DNA of 64,000 bases, taken from contig LT907983.1 in NCBI GenBank assembly GCA_900230115.1, forward strand, positions 744,001 to 808,000. The letters run 5' to 3'. Numbering within the stretch: the stretch's first letter is position 1; the number at the start of each line of letters is the position of its first letter. The stretch comes from Spirosomataceae bacterium TFI 002. Its GTDB lineage: Bacteria > Bacteroidota > Bacteroidia > Cytophagales > Spirosomataceae. Made by a program: the position numbers and the translations under genes. Under the pieces are notes generated by a model. That model saw only the letters and a list, made by a program, of their open reading frames with translations. It had not been told where the DNA came from and did not search any database. Below are positions 43,601-51,564 of the stretch, piece by piece.

Positions 43601-43717
43601 GAAACAAGTGCTCAAAACAATGGGCAAGGTGATGGCGGTAATTTAAGTCCAGGAGTGGATCTTTCTAATTACCCAGTTCCACGTACTTTTTCAATTGGCG
43701 TGAACCTAAATTTTTAA
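40625..43717 (+). CDS. SusC/RagA family TonB-linked outer-membrane transporter
   Basis: A 1030-residue outer-membrane importer for oligosaccharides. From the Met at 40625 a signal sequence (SVMLLLFSFALSSAYSQ) is followed by a carboxypeptidase-regulatory-like domain (about 30-105, ITGTVLDDENNPLIGVSVSQKGT), the TonB box region LLSEVVVVGYG, and the plug with DITILKDAASTSLYGSRAANGVVLVTTKRG, the SusC signature. The long barrel ends in RTFSIGVNLNF with a terminal Phe. The longer frame from a TTG at 40574 overlaps the promoter and was rejected. SusC works with the SusD lipoprotein encoded 21 bp downstream, forming a lidded uptake pair energised by TonB. Confidence 0.96.
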   Translation: MKVNSLHMRVAFWKKSVMLLLFSFALSSAYSQITGTVLDDENNPLIGVSVSQKGTTVGTQTNVEGKYSIQANPNTILVFSFVGYAPKEVLVGNQSKIDVNLEVDDKLLSEVVVVGYGSQLKREVTGAVQTVDYKELQDLPVSQVAQKLQGQVAGVQINQTTGKPGQGMNVRIRGQLSVSAGSTPLYVIDGFPITGDIANLNPDEIQDITILKDAASTSLYGSRAANGVVLVTTKRGSKSGTTVSLNAFTGIQTVPMKGRIEMMDAVEFAQFKKEYYEDQGSPVPVEFQNPSQYEGKNNDWYDALLRDAPLQSYTLNVASNKGNSRTAVVAGVFNQQGVVLNNKYQRYSLRVNSEYDISKQVKLGFNLAPQYVYDNTPRTDGTRGQGILFNALHTWPVMPIYDDQGELTLFNRFPGSTGNIFAYPNYVRSAQELVNETSQLNLLSNVFASYEPIEGLVLKTSFNVEMGRSKYFFFNPSTATFRINTPIPTTATTFRENNESISWLNENLATYSKSINDHNFEILAGYTNQTFSNELTAISADTYADDRVPTVQGAININRGGSRNDVQEWSLTSLLSRVTYNYKGKYLFTAAVRRDGSSRFGADNRWGTFPSVSAGWVMSDESFLNKYENLSFAKLRASYGVIGNNNIGNYTSYALVDNTVNAVFGSNVVAGARVTSLANPNLGWETTRQFDIGLDLGFFNDRIQFIYDFYTKNTTNLLYSVQVAQESGFSNFNDNIGEIKFWGHEFALNTKNITNGKLRWNTNFNISFNRNRVIALADGIDRVYGDYHITQVGQPFGQFYGHIADGVYLNQADLDSSPQVPGRSTVGSIKLLDINGDGIITRGGDNDDRAIMGNPFPDFVFGITNSFNYKNFDLNIVGSGSVGNQLLVRHLFSTANLDGVFNMVKEVQYRFRSVENPGKGFYGTTVGGGNVTGIERDWMNSRFVTDASNFMIRNITLGYTFNKSNKVFNSARLYGSIQQALVLTKYWGGPNPETSAQNNGQGDGGNLSPGVDLSNYPVPRTFSIGVNLNF

Positions 43718-43738
43718 CATCTTAACCGTACAAGTAAA

Positions 43739-45247
43739 ATGAAAAAGACAATAATTCTTTTGTTATTAATATCAATAACACAAACAGGGTGTAAGGAGGA
43801 TTTCCTTAACCTAGTACCCGCTACCGCATTAAGTTCGGCAACCTTTTTTACGAGAGAAGCCGATTTTGATCAGGCCGTGAATGGAGCGTATGTTCCATTG
43901 AGAGATATCTTCAATAGCCGTTCTTGGCTTTTGAGCGAAATGCACTCCGATAATACTTATTATGCTCGTAATATTCTTTTTGGTGCCACAGAGCAACAAG
44001 AAGACTTAGCAGATTTTGCAGATCCTACCAATAATGGTATTTCTACAAACACTCACGTACTTAATCAGTATCGTCTTGACTACCAAATCATTGCAAGAAC
44101 CAATCAAATTTTAACACAAATTGATGATGTTGAATTTGATGCTTCTAGAAAGGCAAACCTAAAAGGACAAGCTCAGTTCCTTCGTGCTTTTGCTTACTTT
44201 GAGCTTGTGAGATATTTTGGTAAAGCCCCTTTACATTTAGAACCTGTTACTAATCGAGATGGTGCTGCTTTGCCGCTAACAGAAGAAGCTGGTCTATACG
44301 CACAAATAATAGCTGACGCTCAAGCAGCAATTGCATCTTTACCTTTAAAATCGGTTCAAGAACCTGGAAGAGCCACTAAGGGAGCAGCTCAAATGTTACT
44401 TGCCAATGTCTACATAAATCAAAAAAACTGGGCAGGAGCTGAAGCTCTTTTAAGAGAAATTGTAGCGAGTGGTCAGTATTCATTGATGCCAACATATGGT
44501 CAAGCATTCTCAGATAATAACGCAAATAAGAACAATATGGAATCAATGTTTGAAGTACAATTTCTGGAAGGTTCTGCAGGCTTAAATGGTAATTTCATTT
44601 ATAACTTTATGCCAAGACCAATTTCTCCAACGGAACTTGCTCCTATAATGGGAACTTCAAACCCACAACCCGTAAATGGAGAAGGGAATAACATTCCTAC
44701 TCCAGATATCATTGCAGCTTATGAGCCAGGGGATTTGAGAAAAGATGAATCCATAGCATATGTAACTTTGGAAGGTAGCTTGAGATCAGATAAAACGTAT
44801 CCTTATATTAAGAAATACGCAAAAAAACACAGCCTTCACAATAATACGGGTAACAACTGGCCTGTTTATCGTTACTCAGAAGCTTTGTTATTTTTAGCAG
44901 AAGCCTTAATTGAGCAAAACAAAACAACAGAAGCGGTTCCTTTTTTAAATCAAGTAAGAACGAGAGCTGGCCTTGGTGCTACTACAGCAACTTCACAAAC
45001 TGATTTAAGAACAGCTGTACACAAGGAAAGAAGAGTTGAATTAGCTTTTGAAAATAAAAGATGGCACGATCTAGTTAGAACTGGAAAGGCAATTGAAACC
45101 ATCACTGCTTATGGAAACCGAATCAAGGCGGACCCATTTGCTTATTACTACCCAGAGGGAGCTAAACCAAGAGGAAATGCTTTCAGTAATATTTCAATCT
45201 ATTACGGTCTTCCAGCTGCAGAGTCTGACTTATCTCCTCATTTTTGA
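43739..45247 (+). CDS. SusD/RagB family glycan-binding lipoprotein
   Basis: A 502-residue surface lipoprotein with the lipobox ITQTGC (Cys at 18). The N-terminal SusD-like region (EDFLNLVPATALSSATFFTREADFDQAVNGAY) and the TPR-bearing body (LKGQAQFLRAFAYFELVRYFGKAPL, ATKGAAQMLLANVYI) precede the C-terminal RagB/SusD domain with RYSEALLFLAEALIEQNKTTEAVPFLNQVRTRAGL and ERRVELAFENKRWHDLVRTGKA. It binds glycan and caps its SusC partner. A strong terminator lies behind the gene. Confidence 0.96.
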   Translation: MKKTIILLLLISITQTGCKEDFLNLVPATALSSATFFTREADFDQAVNGAYVPLRDIFNSRSWLLSEMHSDNTYYARNILFGATEQQEDLADFADPTNNGISTNTHVLNQYRLDYQIIARTNQILTQIDDVEFDASRKANLKGQAQFLRAFAYFELVRYFGKAPLHLEPVTNRDGAALPLTEEAGLYAQIIADAQAAIASLPLKSVQEPGRATKGAAQMLLANVYINQKNWAGAEALLREIVASGQYSLMPTYGQAFSDNNANKNNMESMFEVQFLEGSAGLNGNFIYNFMPRPISPTELAPIMGTSNPQPVNGEGNNIPTPDIIAAYEPGDLRKDESIAYVTLEGSLRSDKTYPYIKKYAKKHSLHNNTGNNWPVYRYSEALLFLAEALIEQNKTTEAVPFLNQVRTRAGLGATTATSQTDLRTAVHKERRVELAFENKRWHDLVRTGKAIETITAYGNRIKADPFAYYYPEGAKPRGNAFSNISIYYGLPAAESDLSPHF

Positions 45248-45262
45248 TACAATTTCTTTATT

Positions 45263-45300
45263 CCCATGGCAAGAATCCTTGCCATGGGTTTATTCTTAAT
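45263..45300 (+). terminator. Terminator after SusD
   Basis: Perfect 11-bp stem CCCATGGCAAG (45263-45273) and CTTGCCATGGG (45278-45288), 4-nt loop, then TTTATTCTT. It ends just before the next start codon at 45306, so partial read-through would set the level of the downstream genes below that of SusCD. Confidence 0.85.
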
Positions 45301-45305
45301 ACTTT

Positions 45306-47966
45306 ATGAAAATAAATAAATATTACTCCCTTTTTGCCTTTTTACTTGTTCTGGGTACGGCGTGTTCTAGTAATGATAATCAAACCCAGGACACAAATCC
45401 GAAGACGCAGAAGCTAAAGCTATCAGATGGCTTTACTGCTGAACATATTTATAGCCCTAGTGAAAACGAACAAGGTTCTTGGGTTGCCATGACCTTCGAT
45501 GATAAGGGACGTATGATTACTTCAGATCAGTATGGTTCGCTTTACAGATTAAGCATTCCAGCATTTGGTTCTGATAGCCTGACGCCAGAAGTTGAAAAAC
45601 TCAACCTTGCAACTGGCCAAGCAATAGATAGCATTGGAATGGGTTATGCAAATGGCTTGCTTTATGCATTCAATAGCCTATATGTGATGATCAATAATGG
45701 AAAGAACAATGAAGACTTTCCAAGAAAAAGTGGATTATACAGACTACAAGACATTGACAATGATGATACTTACGATAAAGTAACATTGATAAAAGAATTA
45801 GTGGGACAGGGTGAGCATGGCCCTCACAGTATTGTCCTCTCTCCCGACGGAAAGTCCCTATTTGTAATAGCAGGAAATCACACAGATGTTCCTGAAATGG
45901 ATAGCTATAGACTTCCATCAAATTGGCAAGAAGACAACCTTTTTCCTTTAATTAAAGATCCTCGTGGGCACGCCAATGACCGCATGGCACCAGGAGGATG
46001 GATCGCAAACTTAGATCCAGAAGGCAAAACTTGGGAATTATATAGTGCAGGATATAGAAACGCATTTGACATGGCATTTAATGAAGTAGGCGATTTGTTC
46101 GTTTACGATGCTGATATGGAGTGGGATTTTGGACAACCATGGTATAGACCTACACGAATTGTACACGCTACTAGTGCGAGTGAGTTTGGATGGAGAACAG
46201 GAAACAGCAAATGGTCTCCAACTTTTCCAGATAACTTGCCTCCAGTAATTAACATTGGACAAGGCTCACCTACGAACTTGTTGCACCTGAAAAATGCCAA
46301 GTTTCCAAAAAAATATAAAAGTACGCTTTTGGCTTTCGATTGGAGTTTTGGAATTATTCATGCCATTCATCTCACGCCAGAAGGAGCAAGTTACACTGCA
46401 GAAAGAGAGGAATTTCTTTCTGGCCTACCACTTCCACTTACCGATGGTGTGATTGGACCAGATGGAGCCTTGTACTTCCTAACTGGAGGTAGAAGGTTGG
46501 AGTCCGACCTTTACAGAATAACCTATACAGGAAATGATAATACTGAGGCAATAGATCCGGCTCCTTTAACAGCAGATAATGAACTTCGTCGTTCGCTAGA
46601 GAAGCTTCATTCCAAAGGCACAAATGCAGATGCAATTGAAATAGCTTGGCCACACTTGAGCAGCCCAGATCGCCATATCAGGTATGCGGCAAGGCTTGCA
46701 ATTGAAAACCAGCCAGTCGCATCATGGTCTCAAAAAGCTCTGGACGAAACAAATGCTGTTGCTGCAACTCAAGCAATGATCTCTTTGGCTCGCCAAGGTG
46801 ATAAATCAATGAAGGATAAGTATTTCTCAAAACTTATGAGCATTGATTACAATAAACTAAACGAGGGACAGCAAATAGATATCCTTAGGGCATTTGAACT
46901 TGGCATTCTTCGTTTTGGGACTCCTTCAGAAACTCAAAAGGCCAACATTGCGACTTACCTTTCTCCAGCCTACCCAGCTAACACTGCTCAGTTGAACAGG
47001 TCTTTGAGCAAAATCCTTCTCAACATAGATGCACCTGAAGCCATAACGAAGACTTTGGCACTAATGCAAAAAGAAAAAGAGGATACAAGAAGCTTAATGG
47101 ATGAAACTGCAACTACTTCTAATGACCTGATCATGAGAAATCCGCAGTATGGAAATTCTATAGCAGAAATGCTTTCAAAAATGCCACCTCAGCAGCACAC
47201 TTACTATGCAACTGTGCTTACAATGGCAAAGAAAAACTGGACAAAAGAGCAACGTGAAGCTTACTTTTCTTGGTTCAAAAAAGCATTTGGCTTCAAAGGA
47301 GGAATGAGTTACGAAGGATTTATCAATAAAACTCGTCAACTCGCACTTGCAAATGTTCCCAAAAGCGAATTAGCTTATTTTGAAGAGCTTTCCAAAAAAG
47401 AATTACTTGCTGAAGGTGATGACTCAGAAATCACTTATCCTAAAGGACCAGGAAGAAGATGGGATATGGAAACTGCTTTAACTGCAGTAGAAGGAAACTT
47501 ACAAAATCGTGACTTCAACATTGGTAAATCAATGTATGCCGCTACTACTTGTAAAATGTGTCACGCTATGCAAGGTGAAGGTGGAGCAATAGGACCCGAC
47601 CTTACACAATTAGGAACAAGATTCAGCGTAAAAGATATGCTTGAATCTATCATTGACCCAAGTAAAGTAATCTCGGATCAATATGCTGCAACGCAATTTA
47701 GCTTGAAAGATGGAAGCTCAATCGTAGGAAGGTTGATAAGCGAAGACGATAAGTCTTTCTCGGTATCTCAAAACCCATATGACCCAGCTGCATTAGAGAT
47801 CATTCCAAAGGCAAATGTGGTATCTAGTAAACCGTCTGCTGTGTCAACTATGTTCCCAGGACTTATCAATGGACTTAACGAGGAAGAATTAAAAGACCTC
47901 GTTGCATATTTAATGTCTGGAGGCAAAAAAGAAAATGAAATGTTCAGCAAAACGGAGGACAAATAA
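45306..47966 (+). CDS. Propeller dehydrogenase-like lipoprotein with HEAT-like region and cytochrome c domain
   Basis: An 886-residue exported lipoprotein (lipobox LGTACS). The N-terminal 400 residues look like the membrane-bound dehydrogenase/sorbosone-dehydrogenase-type beta-propeller (GEHGPHSIVLSPDGKSLFVIAGNHT, GYRNAFDMAFNEVGDLFVYDADMEWD, LPLTDGVIGPDGALYFLTGG). A helical HEAT-like middle (about 420-720) follows, then a C-terminal haem-binding domain with C749-KM-C752-H753 and the tail IDPSKVISDQYAATQF ... LVAYLMSGG. This order matches the large propeller/haem-binding proteins frequent in Planctomycetes and Bacteroidota, which are presumed periplasmic sugar or alcohol oxidases. It sits between SusD and the sulfatase. 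Confidence 0.88.
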   Translation: MKINKYYSLFAFLLVLGTACSSNDNQTQDTNPKTQKLKLSDGFTAEHIYSPSENEQGSWVAMTFDDKGRMITSDQYGSLYRLSIPAFGSDSLTPEVEKLNLATGQAIDSIGMGYANGLLYAFNSLYVMINNGKNNEDFPRKSGLYRLQDIDNDDTYDKVTLIKELVGQGEHGPHSIVLSPDGKSLFVIAGNHTDVPEMDSYRLPSNWQEDNLFPLIKDPRGHANDRMAPGGWIANLDPEGKTWELYSAGYRNAFDMAFNEVGDLFVYDADMEWDFGQPWYRPTRIVHATSASEFGWRTGNSKWSPTFPDNLPPVINIGQGSPTNLLHLKNAKFPKKYKSTLLAFDWSFGIIHAIHLTPEGASYTAEREEFLSGLPLPLTDGVIGPDGALYFLTGGRRLESDLYRITYTGNDNTEAIDPAPLTADNELRRSLEKLHSKGTNADAIEIAWPHLSSPDRHIRYAARLAIENQPVASWSQKALDETNAVAATQAMISLARQGDKSMKDKYFSKLMSIDYNKLNEGQQIDILRAFELGILRFGTPSETQKANIATYLSPAYPANTAQLNRSLSKILLNIDAPEAITKTLALMQKEKEDTRSLMDETATTSNDLIMRNPQYGNSIAEMLSKMPPQQHTYYATVLTMAKKNWTKEQREAYFSWFKKAFGFKGGMSYEGFINKTRQLALANVPKSELAYFEELSKKELLAEGDDSEITYPKGPGRRWDMETALTAVEGNLQNRDFNIGKSMYAATTCKMCHAMQGEGGAIGPDLTQLGTRFSVKDMLESIIDPSKVISDQYAATQFSLKDGSSIVGRLISEDDKSFSVSQNPYDPAALEIIPKANVVSSKPSAVSTMFPGLINGLNEEELKDLVAYLMSGGKKENEMFSKTEDK

Positions 47967-48012
47967 TAAAGATCATAGGTTAGTTAAATAAGTTTAAAAT
48001 GAAAAAACAATC

Positions 48013-48041
48013 TGGTTCGGGCATATCATTTACCCGAACCA
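48013..48041 (+). terminator. Terminator after the cytochrome c lipoprotein gene
   Basis: Nine-bp stem TGGTTCGGG (48013-48021) and CCCGAACCA (48033-48041), 11-nt loop, then ATTTCTTTT. It ends 40 bp before the sulfatase start codon. Confidence 0.8.
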
Positions 48042-48080
48042 ATTTCTTTTAACTTAGTACCTATTCAACCCATATTTTCT

Positions 48081-49526
48081 ATGAAAAATATAATCATCGC
48101 CCTTAGCTTGGCAACTGTATTCCTTTTAAAGTCAACGGATACAAGTGCTCAAGAAAAACCTAATATTCTCTACATACTTGTGGACCAATGGAGAGCACAA
48201 GCCAGTGGATATGCAGGAGATCAAAATGCCATCACTCCCAATTTAGACAAGCTCGCAAGCGAAAGTGTAAATGTGCGAAATGCAATTTCGGGAATGCCAG
48301 TATGTACGCCTTACAGAGGTTCTCTCATGACTGGGCAATATCCTCTCACCAATGGGATCTTCATGAATGACGTGTTGCTCGATACCAATGCAACTACAAT
48401 TGCTAAAGTATATCAAGCCCAAAACTATCAAACTGGTTTTGTAGGCAAATGGCACCTTGATGGGCACGGGAGAAATACCTACATCCCTCCTACTCGTCAA
48501 CAAGGATTTAAGTATTGGAAAACCTTAGAGTGTACTCACGACTACAATAATTCGCCATATTACGACGGTAGTTCAAGCCAAAAGAAGTTTTGGAAAGGGT
48601 ACGATGCCCTAGAGCAAACAAAAGATGTGCTAACGTTTTTGGACAAAAACGCCAATCAAGAAAAGCCATTTTTCTTAATGCTTTCTATTGGAAGTCCTCA
48701 TGATCCTTATCAAACAGCCCCTGCGGAATTCAAAAAACTATACGCCAATAAAGAGATCATAATCAATCCTAATGTACCTGTAGAAAAAAGAGACAAAGTA
48801 AGAGAAGACCTACGTGGCTACTATGCTCACATTTCGGCAATTGACCACGGAATAGGTCAGCTTTGGCAAAAACTTAAAGACCTTAATATCGACGAAAACA
48901 CAATCATAGTTTTCACAGCAGACCATGGTGATTTATTAGGTGCTCATGGTGCATGGAATAAGCAACAACCTTATCAAGAAAGTATTAAGGTACCTTTCCT
49001 TGTTCATTACCCAAAATTACTTGGTACTCAAGGATCATCATCCGATGTCCTCCTTAATTCTCCTGATATCATGCCCACCCTTTTGGGAATGAGCGGCATT
49101 AATATTCCAAATTCAGTTGAAGGAAAAGACTATTCCAAAGTTTTGACAGGAAAAGAGAAAAGCAAAACGCAATATGCCCTTATCTCTTGTATTCAGCCTT
49201 TCGGACAATGGTCTCGAGACAGAGGAGGAAAAGAATATAGAGGTGTAACAGATGCTCAGTTCACATATGCCCGAGACCTCTCTGGTCCTTGGTTACTCTT
49301 CGATAATATCGCAGACCCATTTCAAATGAATAATTTGATCAATAAACCAGAACACAGTAAGCTTCAAAAAAGAATGGAGAAAGCTCTACAAAAAGAACTA
49401 GCAAAAAGAAACGACGATTTCCTCCCAGGAATGGAATACATCAAAAAATGGAATTATTTTGTGGACGAAACTGAAACAGTACCTTATAGAACCGTAAATT
49501 ACCAAGGCAACCCTATCAATGAATAA
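48081..49526 (+). CDS. Type I sulfatase, secreted
   Basis: A 481-residue sulfatase with a signal peptide (MKNIIIALSLATVFLLKSTDTSAQ). The formylglycine motif is C75-T-P-Y-R79 in SGMPVCTPYRGSLMTGQYP, a Cys-type signature with Tyr where Ser or Ala is usual. The second metal site is FTADHGDLLGAHGAWNKQQPYQES, and GFVGKWHLDGHG supplies the conserved Lys and His. Catalysis removes sulfate esters from a sugar, and maturation needs a formylglycine-generating enzyme (none with catalytic Cys residues is encoded here). It heads the long catabolic unit; its last codons overlap the next gene by 8 bp. Confidence 0.93.
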   Translation: MKNIIIALSLATVFLLKSTDTSAQEKPNILYILVDQWRAQASGYAGDQNAITPNLDKLASESVNVRNAISGMPVCTPYRGSLMTGQYPLTNGIFMNDVLLDTNATTIAKVYQAQNYQTGFVGKWHLDGHGRNTYIPPTRQQGFKYWKTLECTHDYNNSPYYDGSSSQKKFWKGYDALEQTKDVLTFLDKNANQEKPFFLMLSIGSPHDPYQTAPAEFKKLYANKEIIINPNVPVEKRDKVREDLRGYYAHISAIDHGIGQLWQKLKDLNIDENTIIVFTADHGDLLGAHGAWNKQQPYQESIKVPFLVHYPKLLGTQGSSSDVLLNSPDIMPTLLGMSGINIPNSVEGKDYSKVLTGKEKSKTQYALISCIQPFGQWSRDRGGKEYRGVTDAQFTYARDLSGPWLLFDNIADPFQMNNLINKPEHSKLQKRMEKALQKELAKRNDDFLPGMEYIKKWNYFVDETETVPYRTVNYQGNPINE

Positions 49527-50295
49527 AATGAAAACATCAAAAACACTTTTTTTCACAGTATTGGCAAGTATCATTGTTATGGCTTGTGCAAGTACTCAAA
49601 AATCGAATCAGAGCGAAAAGGGCTTTAAATCAATCTTTAACGGCACCAACTTAGATGGTTGGAACGGAGATCCAACTTATTGGAGTGTAAAAAATGGAAA
49701 TTTAGTTGGAGAAATTACTCCTGCGACTTTGCTAAAAACAAATTCATTCATAATTTGGGAGGGCGGAGAGCCAGGTGACTTTGAGCTTAAAGGAGAATTC
49801 AATATTACAGAAAAAGGAAACTCTGGTATAAACTACCGAAGTGAGCAATTAAGTGATATTCCTTTTGCACTTAAAGGCTACCAAGCGGATATTGACGGAG
49901 CAAATAAATATACTGGACAAAATTACGAAGAGCGGAAAAGAGCAACACTTGCGTATAGAGGTCAAATCACCAAAATTAGGCCACAATCTGGCGATTGGAC
50001 TCATGAGCAAGTGAGATCAAAAGTTGAGAAAAATGCTTGGACAGAACTTGATGTAGTTGGGTCTTTGGGAGAAAACCTTGAGCTAAAAGAAAAAATAAAA
50101 GCCGAAGATTGGAATGAGTTCCATTTGGTAATAAAAGGAAATCGATTGAAGCATTATGTCAACGGTATATTAATGAGCGACGTCACTGATTTGGACGAAG
50201 TGAATGGCAGAAAAAACGGAAAACTTGGAGTACAAGTACATGTGGGACCTCCAATGACAGTAATGTATAGAAACTTAAGATTGAAAGAATTATAG
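49519..50295 (+). CDS. DUF1080 (3-keto-glycoside-lyase/hydrolase-type) lipoprotein
   Basis: A 258-residue lipoprotein (lipobox IVMAC) of the DUF1080 concanavalin-like fold: SIFNGTNLDGWNGDPTYWSVKNGNLVGE, FELKGEFNITEKGNSGINYRSE, GYQADIDG and DWNEFHLVIKGNRLKHYVNGILMSD are the family strands. DUF1080 proteins are now known as 3-keto-disaccharide hydrolases or lyases acting on keto-glycosides produced by Gfo/Idh/MocA dehydrogenases. Its start overlaps the sulfatase stop by 8 bp (an alternative Met lies at 49528), and a TIM-barrel isomerase gene starts 1 bp after it, so the three are co-translated. That the partners form a keto-glycoside pathway here is inferred. Confidence 0.9.
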   Translation: MNKMKTSKTLFFTVLASIIVMACASTQKSNQSEKGFKSIFNGTNLDGWNGDPTYWSVKNGNLVGEITPATLLKTNSFIIWEGGEPGDFELKGEFNITEKGNSGINYRSEQLSDIPFALKGYQADIDGANKYTGQNYEERKRATLAYRGQITKIRPQSGDWTHEQVRSKVEKNAWTELDVVGSLGENLELKEKIKAEDWNEFHLVIKGNRLKHYVNGILMSDVTDLDEVNGRKNGKLGVQVHVGPPMTVMYRNLRLKEL

Positions 50296-50296
50296 T

Positions 50297-51157
50297 ATGA
50301 TAAAAATAGGTTTTAATGTGCTCGCGTGGTCGGCAAATGTTTCCCCTGAGCTCTTTCCCATCATTGACAGGATAAAGAAAATTGGCTACGACGGGGTTGA
50401 GTTTTTTGTAGGGGCTGAGGATATTAAAAACTACAAGATTGTAGGCGATCATTCCAAAGATTTGGGCTTAGATGTTACTTGCGTAACAGTGGTAAGTCCA
50501 GATGCTAACCCTGTGAGTGACGATGCAGCCAATAGAGCAAGAGGACTCGATCGTGTAAAGTGGGCAATTGACCGTACACATGAATTGGGTGCAAACGTAT
50601 TGTGTGGACCATTTCACTCCGCTCACGCATATTTTTACGGTAGACCAGCAACCCAAGATGAACTTAAATGGGCTGCCGAAAACATGCACAAAGCTGGAGA
50701 ACATGCACAAGAAGCAGGCGTTACATTAGCATTAGAAGCTCTGAACAGATTTGAGTGTTACTTAGTCAATACCATGGCTGATTTGGCAAAATTGGTTACT
50801 AATGCTGACCACCCCAATGTGAAGGCTATGTTCGATACACATCATGCAAACATTGAAGAAAAGAAATATGCAGATGCCTTGTTAAGCATTGCTCCGCATT
50901 TACATCATATACATATCAGCGAAAACGACAGAGGAACCCCAGGAAGCGGGCATATTCCATTTGACGATGCTTTTGCGGCATTTAAAAATGTGAATTACAA
51001 CGGCTGGCTAACCATTGAAGCATTCTCTAGAAGTGACCCTGAATTTGCCAATGCAATTAATGTATGGAGAGAATATGACGAAGCTTGGGACATTGCAGAA
51101 AAAGGCTTCGCTTTTATCAAAGAGAAGTGTGAGAAGCATGGGTTGGCTCTTGGTTGA
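50297..51157 (+). CDS. Sugar isomerase/epimerase, TIM barrel (D-tagatose 3-epimerase-like)
   Basis: A 286-residue cytoplasmic TIM-barrel enzyme of the AP-endonuclease-2 superfamily. Metal ligands typical of ketose 3-epimerases are recognisable: Glu in LALEALNRFECYL, Asp and His in AMFDTHHANIEE, His in HHIHISENDRGTPGSGHIPF, and Glu in WLTIEAFSR. Relatives epimerise free ketoses at C3 or act on keto-sugars. The gene follows DUF1080 by 1 bp. The repeat GTTGAAG-GTTGAAC-GTTGAAC overlaps its last codons, after which a 122-bp tandem repeat separates it from a second isomerase-family gene. Confidence 0.9.
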   Translation: MIKIGFNVLAWSANVSPELFPIIDRIKKIGYDGVEFFVGAEDIKNYKIVGDHSKDLGLDVTCVTVVSPDANPVSDDAANRARGLDRVKWAIDRTHELGANVLCGPFHSAHAYFYGRPATQDELKWAAENMHKAGEHAQEAGVTLALEALNRFECYLVNTMADLAKLVTNADHPNVKAMFDTHHANIEEKKYADALLSIAPHLHHIHISENDRGTPGSGHIPFDDAFAAFKNVNYNGWLTIEAFSRSDPEFANAINVWREYDEAWDIAEKGFAFIKEKCEKHGLALG

Positions 51158-51173
51158 AGGTTGAACGTTGAAC
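51153..51173. repeat. Heptanucleotide tandem repeat
   Basis: Three tandem heptamers, GTTGAAG, GTTGAAC, GTTGAAC, start at 51153, 51160 and 51167 and span the stop codon of the isomerase gene. A two-unit heptamer repeat (TACGAGG) occurs near 62101. Short heptamer tracts can vary in copy number; the coding effect here would be limited to the last residues. Confidence 0.6.
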
Positions 51174-51298
51174 GTTTGTCTTCTTGGAAAATGAAGAAAG
51201 GAAAAGGGAAAAAGGAGATTGAATTTGAGAAAAAGCCTTAGCATGTTTGAGGATTCAATGAGATCTTTATAAATCTACTTGCTATGATAGACTTAGTC

Positions 51299-51542
51299 CT
51301 TTTGAAAAAGAAAAAAATGGAAATCATTAAAACTGGACTTTAGTCCAGAAAGCAAAACAATAAAATCGCTCGAAAAAGATTTGGCGAGGTCAAAAGAAAT
51401 AATGGCCCGGGGCTTTAGCTCCTTTGAAAAAGAAAAAAATGGAAATCATTAAAACTGGACTTTAGTCCAGAAAGCAAAACATTAAAATCGCTCGAAAAAG
51501 ATTTGGCGAGGTCAAAAGAAATAATGGCCCGGGGCTTTAGCC
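51299..51542. repeat. Two tandem copies of a 122-bp palindrome-rich repeat
   Basis: The 122-bp unit at 51299-51420 is repeated at 51421-51542 with about three differences. Each copy holds CTGGACTTTAGTCCAG (51333-51348 and 51455-51470, perfect palindromes) and a second palindromic core GGGGCTTTAGC(T/C)CC (51409-51422 and 51531-51544), the latter extended by CCC and TGGG in copy 2. The block lies inside a catabolic operon, in the 407-bp gap between two isomerase genes. The composition recalls REP-like repeats of Bacteroidota. No transposase is present in the window. Confidence 0.9.
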
Positions 51543-51564
51543 CCTGGGAATAGGAGTAAAAAAT

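Noticed and set aside
51299-51542. Insertion sequence
   Set aside because: No transposase gene or terminal inverted repeats bound the tandem units; they look like a short repeat duplication instead.
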